From Mesostigma viride (lineage: Eukaryota; Streptophyta; Mesostigmatophyceae; Mesostigmatales; Mesostigmataceae): 64,000 nucleotides of DNA. The number at the start of each line of letters is the position of its first letter. The stretch's first letter is position 1. The translations under genes were made by a program, and so were the position numbers. The stretch covers positions 1,166,424-1,230,423 of the forward strand of contig RPFO01000065.1 of the NCBI GenBank assembly GCA_009746045.1, written 5' to 3'. The notes under the pieces are model-generated. The model worked only from the letters and a program-made list of their open reading frames with translations. It had not been told where the DNA came from and made no database searches. Below, piece after piece: positions 44,018 to 56,800 of this stretch.

Positions 44018-46200
44018 AACCGCCTCCAGTACAGTGTGTAGCCTGGCAACACAGTTTTCGCACAATGCTGTACAAGAACAAGGGGTCGCCAGCCGACCCC
44101 GGCAACTACAGAGGGGTGTGCATCCACAGTGCCCCCCTCAAGCTTCTTATGCGGCTCATCCTGAACCGCCTGCGCACGGCCCTGGACGGACACCTCAGCG
44201 AGACTCAGCACGGATTCCGTTCAGGTCGCAACACTAGTACAGGCATTCGCTACTCGCCGACTGGTGGAGGAACCGCCTCCAGTACAGTGTGTAGCCTGGC
44301 AACACAGTTTTCGCACAATGCTGTACAAGAACAAGGGGTCGCCAGCCGACCCCGGCAACTACAGAGGGGTGTGCATCCACAGTGCCCCCCTCAAGCTTCT
44401 TATGCGGCTCATCCTGAACCGCCTGCGCACGGCCCTGGACGGACACCTCAGCGAGACTCAGCACGGATTCCGTTCAGGTCGCAACACAGTACAGGCATTC
44501 GCTACTCGCCGACTGGTGGAGGAACTGCAACGCCTTCAGCCTGGTGAGTCCCCTTTGCACCTTGTGCTGGTGGACTTCATCAAAGCCTTCGATTCTGTTT
44601 TCTGGCCTGCGCTACGGGACATCCTCGAGCTGTTCCGGATCCCCCGCCCCCTTATTGCTGTCATCCGCAACGTGTATGAGGGGTCCACCACTTCGGTGCG
44701 CACTTCTTACGGGACCACGCCACCATGCCCTTTACAGAAGGGTGTGTGGCAGGGCTGCGTACTGTCGCCCTACCTGTTCATTATTGTTGTCGAATACGTA
44801 ATGTGATTCAGGCGCGCAAGTGATTTGCCCGCATCGTGGGTAGAGAACCAGGGGTGCAGGTTGCCAACAACTTCTGGCATGGCGGAGCGGAAACGGAGAT
44901 TCGGCTGGCGGACATCATCTACGCAGACGACACCACTGACCCTCTTCGAGGATGTACTGGACACGTGCAGACATGGCTTGACTGCCTGGCTATCGAGGCC
45001 CGCGCAGTGGGGCTTGAGGTCAGCAAGAAGACAGACGCCCTGGCGGTTGGGCTCACCCACTCACCGCCACCCCTCTATCTCCTCGACGGCTCTCGAGTCC
45101 TGTATCGGGACCGCGTCAAGCTGCTGGGCAGCCTGCTTCCCAGCTGCGAGGCTTATGTGGACCATCGCAGATGTCTCCCTCGCCTGGCACGCTTTACGCC
45201 AGTACCGGGCCCTGTGGCGCAAGCCCCTTGGCAAGATCGAGAAACAGGACCTGTTCAAGGTCCTCGTCCTTCCTGTTCTCACTTATGGGGCCGAGACGTG
45301 GACCCTCACCGCCGACCTGGCCCGCAAGCTGGACGGCACGGTCACCAACATGCTGCGATCCATTTTCAGAGTAGGATATGCTGCTCATGTCCGCCATTAT
45401 TTACTGATAACTCCGTTGGGAGTAAATGTAGCACATATCCTAGAGAAGGGGTATATGGCTTTTAATACATTCTAAGCTACTTCCTGCAAGGGTGGAAATG
45501 TAAACGACACTTGCTCGAGGTGCACCAGGGCACCTGCACCCCCATGATCTATCAAGCTATACCCAGCGAAGGGGGAGCCTGTCATGGTGGGGGAAGATCA
45601 GCGCGGCTATACAAAAGCTAGGCATGGAGCCATGGCTTCTCATCAGAGAGTGACTCTCTGTATAGGCAGGGCTGAGCTACTTCTTAGCATCCATGGGGGG
45701 TCCATTATAGGCAGGGCGTGGCTAAATTCTTAAATGCATCATCCATGGCCATTATGGGCGCACATGCGCTGGGGCCGCGTGGTAGGCTAAGCCTTACTAA
45801 TCTACACTACTGCTATATTCCCTAGACTGTGGGTGCCTGCCAAGGCTTGTGGTCGACGTGGATGACGTCCCCCCTCCAGTATACCGGTTTCCCCCCTGCG
45901 CTTTGCCGTATCTGGAGGTAGGTCGGCCATAGCTCGCGTCGCCGTTGTTGCTGGGCCAGGGTCAGGTCGTCGTCCAGCGTGAAGTGAGTCCTGGAGAGCT
46001 TCTTGCGGTTTTTATTTATGTCCGCCATGAGGACCTTTACCAGGGCATGGCATATATCACCAGCACCATTAAGCAGCGGCGCCTGCAGCTCGTAGGGCAC
46101 CTAGCTCGCACCAACCAGGTAGACACCTCACGTGGCCCCCCCGCGGGACTGCGACCAGCTCAGCCTGGCCGGCACTCTCCTGAGGTGGGCCGGGCCCCGT
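44018..46200 (+). pseudogene. LINE-type reverse transcriptase relic with internal duplication and insertion
   Basis: RT motifs in several frames: MLYKNKGSPADPGNYRGVCI, QHGFRSGRNTVQAF, LVDFIKAFDSV (motif A, about 44569), KGVWQGCVLSPYLF (motif B, about 44739) and DIIYADDTTD (motif C, about 44910). Then PVLTYGAETWTL (45275) and, after an interruption, IKQRRLQLVGHLARTNQVDT (46062-46121), typical of the C terminus of LINE ORF2. The first 253 bp (44018-44270) are tandemly repeated at 44271-44522. A reversed SINE-like copy (45400-45665) and unrelated sequence to about 45830 interrupt it. Not functional. Confidence 0.8.
45400..45665 (-). mobile_element. SINE-like sequence, reversed copy inside the LINE relic
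   Basis: Reverse complement of 43635-43885: AACTCCGTTGGGAGT at the left edge, AGCTACTTCCTGCAAGGGTG, then GTGCACCAGGGCACCTGCAC, and AGAGAGTGACTCTCTG at the right. It lies between the RT/thumb part and the C-terminal part of the LINE relic. Confidence 0.6.
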
Positions 46201-46504
46201 GATGTTAGACGCCGCAAGGCCCGCACCTTCAAAGAGAACAGCTAGTAGAGGACATGGGGGGCCTAGGCCTCTCCGTAATTTGGAAGAAGATGATGGACAA
46301 GGCCAAGTGGGCCCAGGTCATAGAGGACAACGAGCCCCCCCCCTGTGGGGAAGCGCCCGCGTGTGCAAACCTGCGGGAGGCACTCCAGCCAGCTCCCCTA
46401 GGGTAGCGTGATGTTGTTTAGATAGACGTTGTAGTTAGTGATGTTGTTTAGATAGACGTCAAGTAGGTAGATGATGTAGATAGATTAGACCGGTAGGACT
46501 TGCA

Positions 46505-46901
46505 CCCATCCATCCATCCATCCATCCATCCATCCATCCATCCATCCATCCATCCATCCATCCATCCATCCATCCATCCATCCATCCATCCATCCATCCA
46601 TCCATCCATCCATCCATCCATCCATCCATCCATCCATCCATCCATCCATCCATCCATCCATCCATCCATCCATCCATCCATCCATCCATCCATCCATCCA
46701 TCCATCCATCCATCCATCCATCCATCCATCCATCCATCCATCCATCCATCCATCCATCCATCCATCCATCCATCCATCCATCCATCCATCCATCCATCCA
46801 TCCATCCATCCATCCATCCATCCATCCATCCATCCATCCATCCATCCATCCATCCATCCATCCATCCATCCATCCATCCATCCATCCATCCATCCATCCA
46901 T
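46505..46901. repeat. (CCAT)n tetranucleotide microsatellite, about 99 copies
   Basis: Uninterrupted ATCC/CCAT run. Its long open frames (IHPS or MDGW repeats) are compositional. Confidence 0.97.
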
Positions 46902-46910
46902 CGGGGTTAA

Positions 46911-46967
46911 TGCTCCGTGACTCCCCAACGGGAGCACGAGTCCAATTAATTAATTAATTAATTAATC
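46911..46967 (+). repeat. Hairpin plus (AATT)n tail, second copy
   Basis: TGCTCCGTGACTCCCCAACG and GGAGCACG form the same hairpin as at 42517-42544, followed by AATTAATTAATT... (46945-46967). Here the body of the SINE-like sequence upstream is replaced by the CCAT array. Confidence 0.7.
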
Positions 46968-47870
46968 TAGTCTAGAAAATCCTAACTACGCTACTCAGCA
47001 AAACGCCCCTTCCTCTTGGGGGGGGGGTGGCTTGCCCACAGGGGCTGGCGTGTGAGCCTGGACAATCTTCTGCCACCTCTTCTTGTTCTGCATGGCAGTC
47101 CAAAGAAGGGAGGGGGTTTGGCATGGCATGTCTCAGATAAATATTGACTTCAGTGGAAAAAGATTATAAACGCAACATCTGGACAACGCAATTGAACATA
47201 ACTAATTGTGTCACATGCGTCTAGGAATAGGTATCTCACTTAACATAATATATGGCGCGCTGGCCAAAGCTCAATTATGGATGACACACCTGCAACAAGG
47301 ACGGCATGACTATGCCGCACATAATTTTTTCCCCAATAATAAGTGCCCAAAGGAATAAGGTGAATAAGCCCTACTAGCCCTAATTCAATGCATATGCAGG
47401 TCTACAAAGAGATCCTTGAAAACTATGTACTTGGAAGCATAGCAGGCATTCAACAAATGTTCCTGCAAACTCCATTGCTCATGCGAGCCCATATTGGTGC
47501 ACTGTGGCAGACGATGTAGACTGTCATCAAAATCATCCTGGTCCCCCCCCCCCCCCCCCCCCACAAACCACCACAGTACATGTCGACCAAGTACCACTAG
47601 ACACAGGACAGCTGCCTCACTTCTCAGCTAAGGCCAGAGGCAGGGAGCCTCTTGGCAGGCAGGCCAACATAGCTCAATGCAACCCCCTCAACAGAAAGGC
47701 AGAGCAACCACTTATGCTGCCCCCCCCCCTTCTTTTGGGAAGACACAGGCCAGCTTTGCGCAGCGCATGTGGCTCTTGGCAAGCCTTATACGCTAGGCAG
47801 GCGTGCCAAAACGACCCCATGCAGCTGTCTCACTTAACAACCCCACTGCCACAAAACCTCGACAACCCCT
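46968..47870. other. Unassigned interval and probable 3' region of PLD
   Basis: No full gene. On the minus strand, 47110-47040 reads MQNKKRWQKIVQAHTPAPV, similar in style to the end of the LINE relic (KMMDKAKWAQVIEDNEPPP at 46286-46342), perhaps a small LINE tail. A C run lies at 47546-47562. The last few hundred bases should contain the PLD 3' untranslated region. Confidence 0.4.
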
Positions 47871-50800
47871 TCAAGTTGTCAGGCTGTCAGGCAGCTTGGT
47901 CTTCACGCCCTCGATCGAGCCGCCCAAGTCCAGGAACGTGTCGTACGGCGGCGGCAGTGCATGCACAAACCCGTCCGACTCCACCTCCAACGGGTACGTC
48001 ATCAGGTGGCCCTCCATCTCGACCACGGCCTCCCCCTTGTACAAGTCCCAGTGGGCCGCTGCCACCTCGTTCACGCGCCGGACGCACTCCAGGCTGCTCG
48101 GGTTGGCAAAGATGTCGTCGTTGCAGCCCAGGTGTTCCGCGAACAGGCCGCGCCGGAAACCGTACACCTGTCCCCGAGCGGGGTGGTGCACGTCCTCGGA
48201 CGCCAACCGCGCGGGCTGCCACATCCCTGCGGCGATCTCGCTGTCCCGGTTCCCTGCGAGGCTGCGCATGTTGATGTTGGCGGAACCGACAAGGATGTAG
48301 TCATCGTCCACGATCATCATCTTGGAGTGGACGTAGACCATCATGCGGCGCGTGGCGCACAGGGTCGCGGGGATGCCCGCGGGGGGATCAGCCGTAGGCA
48401 TTGGGCAGTTGTCGGTCGTCTCTCGGTTGCCCAGGCAGTAGAAGTTGAGGTAGTCGCGGGGGCTCGCGTCGACGCCCTTAGCGGCGATCGCGTGCGCAAT
48501 CTTCCGGTACATCATCTCCATTGTGAGCCGCTGCCAGAGGAGGATCTCCTGCACCGCCTCGGACGTCTGTTGGGCGCAGACACCGCACAGCGGCAACCAC
48601 ACGACGGTTGACAAGGCAGGGCATGCATGGGGTATGGGGGAAGAAGTAGGATCAGTATTAGGGGAATGTGCGCACATGACGTGACGGCAAGCAGCATGCG
48701 GTGGAATCCCCTGCTCCCCTGGACATGCACTACGACCGCCACAAGTCCCTACATGCCAATGTATCCATACATACGGCAACCAGCAACCGCAGCTGCAAGG
48801 TTGGGCGCCAACTTGCACCGTAATTGCTGCAACTGCGTTAATGGATGCAAGCCCACTTCCATGGGAGGGCGGTAGGGGCATGCGCCCCAAGTCACCCAAC
48901 CCTACTCTTTGCACACACTCGCAATATCTGGGAACCACAGCACCCACCGCGGTTCGCAACCAGGAGAAGAGACGCTTGCTTCGCATGAACAAACAGCCTA
49001 TTCGAGGCTTCCCAGCTAAGATCTTCCTCCTGCTCCCATATCCACCCATGCAAGTTTGTCTCATCCTGCTCAAGCAACACGAATAACCACATCCATGAAG
49101 TGCCTTCTCCTGCCTGCCCCCATATCCGCACAACCCCCATCATCTCAAAAGGCAGCCGCTCCTCGGAGTAGTTGGATGCCAATCTTGAAGCCCCACCCCG
49201 CCTCACACACACACTCACAATAGAGCCCCCCTGTAGCGTGCCGACTAGGGTCGAGCCTAGAGAGCACTTGGAAGTTTGGCAAAAGGATAAATAGGTATAA
49301 AAAGATATGAGCAAAAGAGTAGCTATACTAACGTCAAATGTTGCCTAGAGTGATTCGAAGACAGCACCTTCGGACATACATGGCTACGTGTGTGTCGGTG
49401 ACTGATATCTAGAGGTAATATTGGCGATATTGGGGGATATATCGATAGATATATGTCCGAGGCATAGTGCAACCATTGTTGCCAAGGACATGGACAGTGG
49501 CCGGATCAGCACTATGTTCGACCCGTAGTTCGGCACGCTACAATGAACTTCAGGCCGTAACTTAGTGGCGGGTGAATTTGGGCCACAAGAGTGGATCAGC
49601 CAGCTGGTGCCGACCTAGTGGCACTGCTTGACATAAAGGCAGCGAGGATGGAGGTCGGATGACAGGTTCGGACGTTGTCAATCACTCCACGTAACCTCAA
49701 CGTATTCTAAATGAATCAATGAATCCATGTCTGTCATCACCCTTTGTGTATGAACACATGCGAAGAAGACAAGAAGGTAAATTATAATGCCCCAGGGCCT
49801 ACGCTGCGATCACAGCAAGTAGCCCATAGCGTAGTGAATATCTTCCATTCTCAGGCAGGTATCAACCCCGGGACGATAGTCCCGTATTTAGGAGGAGACG
49901 ATCTTTCCCAACATGCCTGGCTGATAGGCTTGGCACGTTACACCCCTTTTCCTCATTATCCCCGATCACCTATCTGGCCTCTGCCCCCCCCACACCCACC
50001 CACCCAACCCAGGGCACCTACCGGATCTCCCTCAGGGAACATGGGCACGACCACGTAGGCCGCAAAGCGCTCGCCCGCGGCGATCTTGTCGCAGATCTTG
50101 GTGGCCAGCTCGATGGGCACCAGGTGGGTCGCGCCACACTGCCACCCGCCGGCACGAAAGCAAATGGATACAGGGGCACATACGCGTGTGCGCATAATAG
50201 TTAGCAAATAAGCAAACAAGCAATTAAGCAGGTCAGCTGATAAGCAAAAAAGCGAAGCACATGCGACAGTAAGCAACAGCAGACACCCGTATGACCACAA
50301 AACCAAAGAGCCGCCTAACCATGAGGCCACATTGCTGCATTCAGGGCTCATGCCACGCGGAGACACGGGACAAGGTGAGAGCAAGCAGAGTAACGACGCT
50401 CCCACGCATAACTCAGGCTGGGCGGCTGGCGAGTGGCCGTTGTCACCGCCAACGTCAGCTGCGGGAGAAGAATGGAAGGGCCGGCGCGATATAACGTTGT
50501 CGCGACCAGATATGTGACCAAAACTGCAGCACAGGCGGCATAATGTGGCGCGCAAAACACATGGCCAATCGCAAAGCGCATGATCACGGCTCCAAGCCGA
50601 TGCAGGTCCGTTGGAATGTTGCGAGCGTCGGAAAAGGGTGGAAAGCGTTCCCAGAGAACACGTGCTTACATCTTGGTTGGACGACCACGCTTGGCAGCTG
50701 CCCAGGAAGTACCTGCATGGAGCACAAACCACGGTCCATACAGCACATAAGGCGCAGCAGTCAGGCAACACACATGGCTATGTAGATGCTGCCACCAAGT

Positions 50801-53800
50801 GCCCAGGAAAGAAGTTGACTTGGTGGAACATGGCGGCAACCAAAACGCGGCCGCCGCATCACAGTCTCCTATGCATGACTTTTAACAAAACCCTAGAGAT
50901 AACCTTTGGGGCACAGACCAAACCAGTACTTGTTGACTGGACTGACTGCCGCATGGTGATCATGATGGCAAAAAGCCAACCAAGCCAAAAACCTGCCAGG
51001 TTTTGACCACAAAAACTTACTGACTGCCTGCTCCTAACAATGACTGCCCGCAGCAAAGAGCATCGCTTCGCACGGCACCCCCTAATCTATAACCGCGCGC
51101 AGGCCTCAGGCCCCCACGCGTGCCCCATCGACGCCTGCAAACTTTACTGGTGCCCATCAGGGATGAAGTACGTCTCCTCAGGACAGAAACCTGCACATGA
51201 TCGGGACAGGGGAGTGTCGGCGCCACTGTCGCGATGAGATCATCAACGACAAGTTGACGCGCACTTAAAAAACGAGCATAACGCACTGTGAGCATCGGTG
51301 TCCCAGAGCACACACTGGTTCCTGATACACCGCCGCTGGCTCGTCTTATAAACAACAGTAAAAATAGCTCTCAGCATCATCATGCAGCCCCCCAAACCAC
51401 ATGCTGGATCTAAATAGAACGCAGAAAATACAAGCAACATCCTAACTTAACACAATTAAATCACTCACTGGCTCTTGATGCCGATGCTATAGATAGTACT
51501 GCAGAAAGCTCATAGCACCACTTGCTGCCCCCCATAGCCACTCACTGGTTCTCGATGTAGATGAAGTGCTTGGCGCGCCGGATCTGGTGGACGTATGCCC
51601 GGTGTATGCTGTTGTCCACCTGCCGGCCCTTCTTGCTCAGCAGGTGCTGCGGCGACAGCTGGCGCACGTTGTCCCTGGCCGCGAACACCGCCGAGCGCGA
51701 GTCGATGGAACGGAAAAGCTGCACGTGCCAGCTGGCGGGGTCGCCGTCCGGGTACACGTGATCGCTCTCGCCCATCACGTACATGGAGGGAGGGCACGGG
51801 TAGAGCTTCTCCACGTGCTTCTCCACCTGGCAGCGCCAGCGCTCCTCAAAGTTGGTCTTCACGTCGTGTGCGATGCTGCCCTCGAGCTTCACGTGGATGT
51901 CGTGCCACGGCTCCCGGGGGCCAAACTCCTTGGTCACGGGCACGGCCAGCACGCAGTTCTGGTCAAAGAGGAGGGGGAGGATTGAAGGCGGTGGTGGTGA
52001 GATGCACAATGGATGGATGTGGATGTGTGTGCGGAAGGAGGGTTGAGGCAGCACATTGGGAGAGGCCGCGGAAGGGTGGGTGAGGCGGGTGGGTAAGCGG
52101 GTGGGGTGGATGCGCGATGGCGCGAAGGTGGCTTATTGGGAGAGGGCAGGGTCAGCATGCAAGGCATAGTGGGGCGAGCGGGGCGCAGGGAAGGCGCCGC
52201 ATGGCTCGGGTGCTGGGGTAAGAGTGATGACAAGATACCCATTGCCAGAACCTGTGCAGCATGTCACAGGGGGGTGGCAACAAACATGGTAGTAGCGGAC
52301 AGAAGAGTGCTTGGCAGGTGTCGGGGCGTTGGCAAGATCTATCCAAGGTGAGCAACAGCACCAAGCACGCAGGTGGCATGCCCATTTCGAAAGCATGCAT
52401 TTGACAGCATGGCTGGCAGGTCGTGCCGTTATACCCCATCATGCATGTACAAAAGTCCTTGCTGCACTTGCCACCAAACAATGATCACCCATACCTGACA
52501 GAAGTCCTTGTCATGCTCCGTGAAGCGCGTGCGAAAGAGCGAGTGGTGGCCAGTGTCGTAGCGGCCGTTGGTCAGGTCCAGACCGCCGATGAACGCGACC
52601 ACCCGCTTCTTGTCGCTGCCCAGGGGGGGGGCGTCGCAGATTACGCTTTTCTGGCAACCGACACACGGCAGACGACAGCAGTAACCGTTACAGCAGAAAA
52701 CAGGCTCGATAGCCGGGTTTGGGAGATTCATATGACAGGGCAAAGACAATACACGCAGCCGCGTAGCCAGGGGGGTGTTTTATTGTCTTTTAACCTATGT
52801 GAGGTTTATCATGTCAAGTGGGGTCACACATTTGGCGCGTGCTATCAGACCGGGGGGCACAGCGACCAGGCGCGAGATGCCCCGAGGCATATGAGCGCGC
52901 AGAGGAAGCAGAGAGGGAATGCATTCAACAAAGTGCGCAACCAGCAAGTCGCACCAAAATGACTACACTGATTGCAACGACATAAGAAAGGAGAAGGCAG
53001 GGCTGGCGCCCTGATTTATCACAACAAGCAGCGACCCCCTCAGAGCCAAATGGCATGTGTGAAGTCAGACCCTGGCATGGGCTGCGCACCTTGACATGCT
53101 GCAGCTGTGGTGCAGGGGAAAGAACAGGTTAGCTGAGTGGCATACTTTCATAGCTGGCATGACCTTCCCCTGTCCGCTGCCCAATCCTCTCCTGGGCTTG
53201 GTATTCCCCATGCGGCTTCCCTTTTCCTTTCCACATCCATTGCCCCTTTAAATTCTTTCTACCTCTCAACACGATCCCCAGCCTACCTGGTGCTGCTTCC
53301 CATCCCCAGTCCCCCCCCCCATCCCACCTGGTGGTGGGAGAAGATGCCGCTGACCACCAGCCGCTTGAGGACATTGTTCAGCATGCCGCCCTCGCGGGGA
53401 ACCAGGCTGGGGGGGGGGAGGGAGGCGGGAGGAAAGGGAGGCAAGTTAGGGGGCCAGTGGGGGCAGAAGGGCGGGGGGGGGGCGGTATGGGCGCCCTGCG
53501 GCGTGCGCGGAGGGTGGCGCATGCAGCAACACCTTCCCCCCCCCCCCCCCCATGCACCCCCCCCCCATGCACCCACTACATGCCCCCGCTAGTGCGGCAC
53601 AGACCACCCACTACCCACACGTACACCCACACGAAACTGGCGCTCCTCCTGCTTCTCGCACACCTGTGCGCCCGCCTGCCTGCCCCCCCCCCCCACGCGC
53701 ACAGATGCAGCTACCCACCCAATATTAGTGCAGCACAAACCCCTTCCCCCCCCACTACTGGTGGGTGCACACGCCCACGCCCTCACCGGCACATGACGGT

Positions 53801-56800
53801 GGTCCCCTTGAAGTACTGCTTGGTCTGCTCATCGTGCACGTTCATCACGCCCGCGGTGGTGACCATCACGTTGTGGACCGACGACTGGTCATCCCACAGC
53901 ATGATGTTGACCTGGCGACGCGCACACGAGTGCGAACAGACACAGGAAGCGTGGGGGAGGGTCACGCACGCAGAGGGATGGGTGCGCGCAGAGGGGTGGG
54001 TGCGCACATAGAGGGATGGACCAATGACGTCAGAACGGAACACGGGTAGCGCTTACGGGATGCCTCCAGGGGAGAAGCGGCCACCCGTGCGTGCGGTGAG
54101 GGAGGAGAACGGGGACCAAAGGAAGAAGAAGCAGAAGCGGAGGGGGAGAGGAAGGGAGGCAGGGGCAGCGGACGGCTGCAAGGGAGGAACAGGATGGGGG
54201 TCCCAGAAAGCCATGGGACCAGCACGTGAAGGGCTTGTCCGTGCCACTTCCAAGCCCGAGCCGCCATAATCCACCCAGACAAAGGCAAGTCAGGTGCAGG
54301 CCCAATCACTAGCATCACCAGTTATAGGGAACGGCTGCCAGCAAGCAGCACTAAATTGCGAAGCTGGTGGCCGCCCGCATGGAATGCCATGCTGTACATG
54401 GTGCCTTGACACGACAAGTATGCAATGCCAACGATCAATACGATAGTCATGTTGCAAGCAGATTTAACCCAGACATTCACGCACGCATACAGGGAGCTGT
54501 TGCCCCCATTGAAACATGCCCTCACAGGAGCAACCGCCCACGCATCATCACAAACCAGCGGGATCGCCCCCCCCCCCATGATGGCATGAACATTCCCCCC
54601 ATGACGGCATGAACATTCCCCCCATGATGGCATGAACCTTCCCCCCATGATGGCATGGACCTCCCATACCCCCAACAGGGGTAGTGCCAACCACAACATG
54701 ACATGCACCATGTCATCCTGCATGCGGCGCATGCTGCCCTATAGCAGGTGCCCCTTGCTCACATCCTTCCCTTGCATACGCCAACCGCATGTCCACGCGA
54801 CACCCAATCTGAACAACCCTACATCGGACACAACCCATCTACTCCTGCCAAATGACATTAGACGCATGAAATACTGATGCTACCAAACGGCCACCTCCCC
54901 ACCTGGACGCCCTCGGCCGCCTTGGCCTTTAGGATCTCGCCAAGTGTCGGCTGTCCCTCCTCGCGGATCAGCGTGATCTCGGTGTACAGCGACCAGCCTG
55001 TGATATAAATAAACTCCTTGGCCGATTGGAGCGCCGCGTACACGTCCCTCCACGCCTGCCCGTGGTGGTACTGGCTCCCGTCACCCAGCGTCACAGTGGG
55101 CAGGAAGCCATCTGGCTGGTGTGCGTCCTGGTAGAGCGTTACGCGGCACCCCGTGCGGACGGGGAAGTAGACGTCGGGCACCTCGGGGGTGGCGAGCGCC
55201 AGGTGTTCGTGCGGGAAGTACTCCAGCGCGACCTCCACTTGGCCGCACGCCTTGCCTTTGTTGGTCAGTGTGTGCCTGGGTGCGTGCCGGGCGGGATGAA
55301 CATGCAGCCATGCCATGGAGCTATGAGTGTCAAGGCACGCAATGAGAGGGGGCCAAGTCCTGGCGGTGCAGCTATGAGCGTGCAACGCGGTCTCCATACG
55401 GGGGGGGGGGGGGGGGGGAATATATTTGCAGAGCGGGCGACATGCAGGGGGGGCGGGTTTGAGTGGGGGATATCTTCGCATGGGGACAGCTAGCCACAAC
55501 GGCTTTGGCTTTCAAAGCTGTACCAGCGAGAAAAATTTGCAGGAAAGAACTTGCCAGAAGAAATTTTGGAGAAAAGGTGACGGAAGGAAGCAGGAGCATT
55601 CCTTATAGCCCCCCTTGTGACGGAAACAGCACATTTTAAGGCCGCTAAAACGTTGCAGCCTCTCCAACCATCATGCTGCCACAATTGTCATGGATTGGAC
55701 AACAGTCAAAGGGAAGGGGTTCAACATCGGAACGCCAAGCAGGATGCCAGGTGCCACACATCCACGAGCGGACACCAGAGCCAGTGTCGTATGCTAAACC
55801 CAGCTAGTTAAGGCACAGCCACTGACTTGTGCGATCAAGGATGCGGCTGTGTGGGGAGCTGCCACGTGAGCTGCTTTATTTGCAGGGTCATGTTGGCTGT
55901 GTATGGTAGGCGGTGGATTACTGCCCACAGCACCCAACCAGCCACGGGCCCCCAGCCCCACCGGTGGATTACTGCCCACAGCACCCAACCAGCCACGGGC
56001 CCCCAGCCCCACCGGTGGATTACTGCCCACAGCACCCAACCAGCCACGGGCCCCCAGCCCCACCGGTGGATCACTGCCCACAGCACCCAACCAGCCACGG
56101 GCCCCCAGCCCCACCGGTGGATCACTGCCCACAGCACCCAACCAGCCACGGGCCCCAGCCCCACCGGTGGATTACTGCCCACAGCACCCAACCAGCCACG
56201 GGCCCCCAGCCCCACCGGTGGATTACTGCCCACAGCACGCAACCAGCCGCGGGCCCCCAGCCCCACCGGTGGATCACTGCCCACAGCACCCAACCAGCCA
56301 CGGGCCGCCAGCCCCACCGGTGGATTACTGCCCACAGCACGCAACCAGCCACGGGCCCCCAGCCCCACCGGTGGATTACTGCCCACAGCACCCAACCAGC
56401 CACGGGCCGCCAGCCCCACCGGTGGATTACTGCCCACAGCACGCAACCAGCCACGGGCCCCCAGCTGCACCGACCCACAATCTGCCGGTAGCCATGAGGA
56501 CCCCCCCCACGCACCAGCCACATGGGCACTAGCATACAGCCACACAAAATATTGCCACAAGCCAAATGGGCACTAGCACACATCCACACACACAGTACCA
56601 CAAGCCACATGGAAATGGGCCATCGACTCGGCTTGCATCCGTCCCCTAAGCCGGTGGGCATCCAACCCCCACGCACCATCCCTCGATCCTCTTCTGATCC
56701 GCCAGGTCAGCGGCGGGGATGGCGGCGGAGCCCAGCTCCTGCGCACATCCGTCACATTTCACACATGATTTGATCACACAGCGGCGCCGGGGCGGTCAAG

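Noticed and set aside
46448..46937. MDGW/IHPS repeat proteins
   Set aside because: Pure (CCAT)n translation; compositional only.
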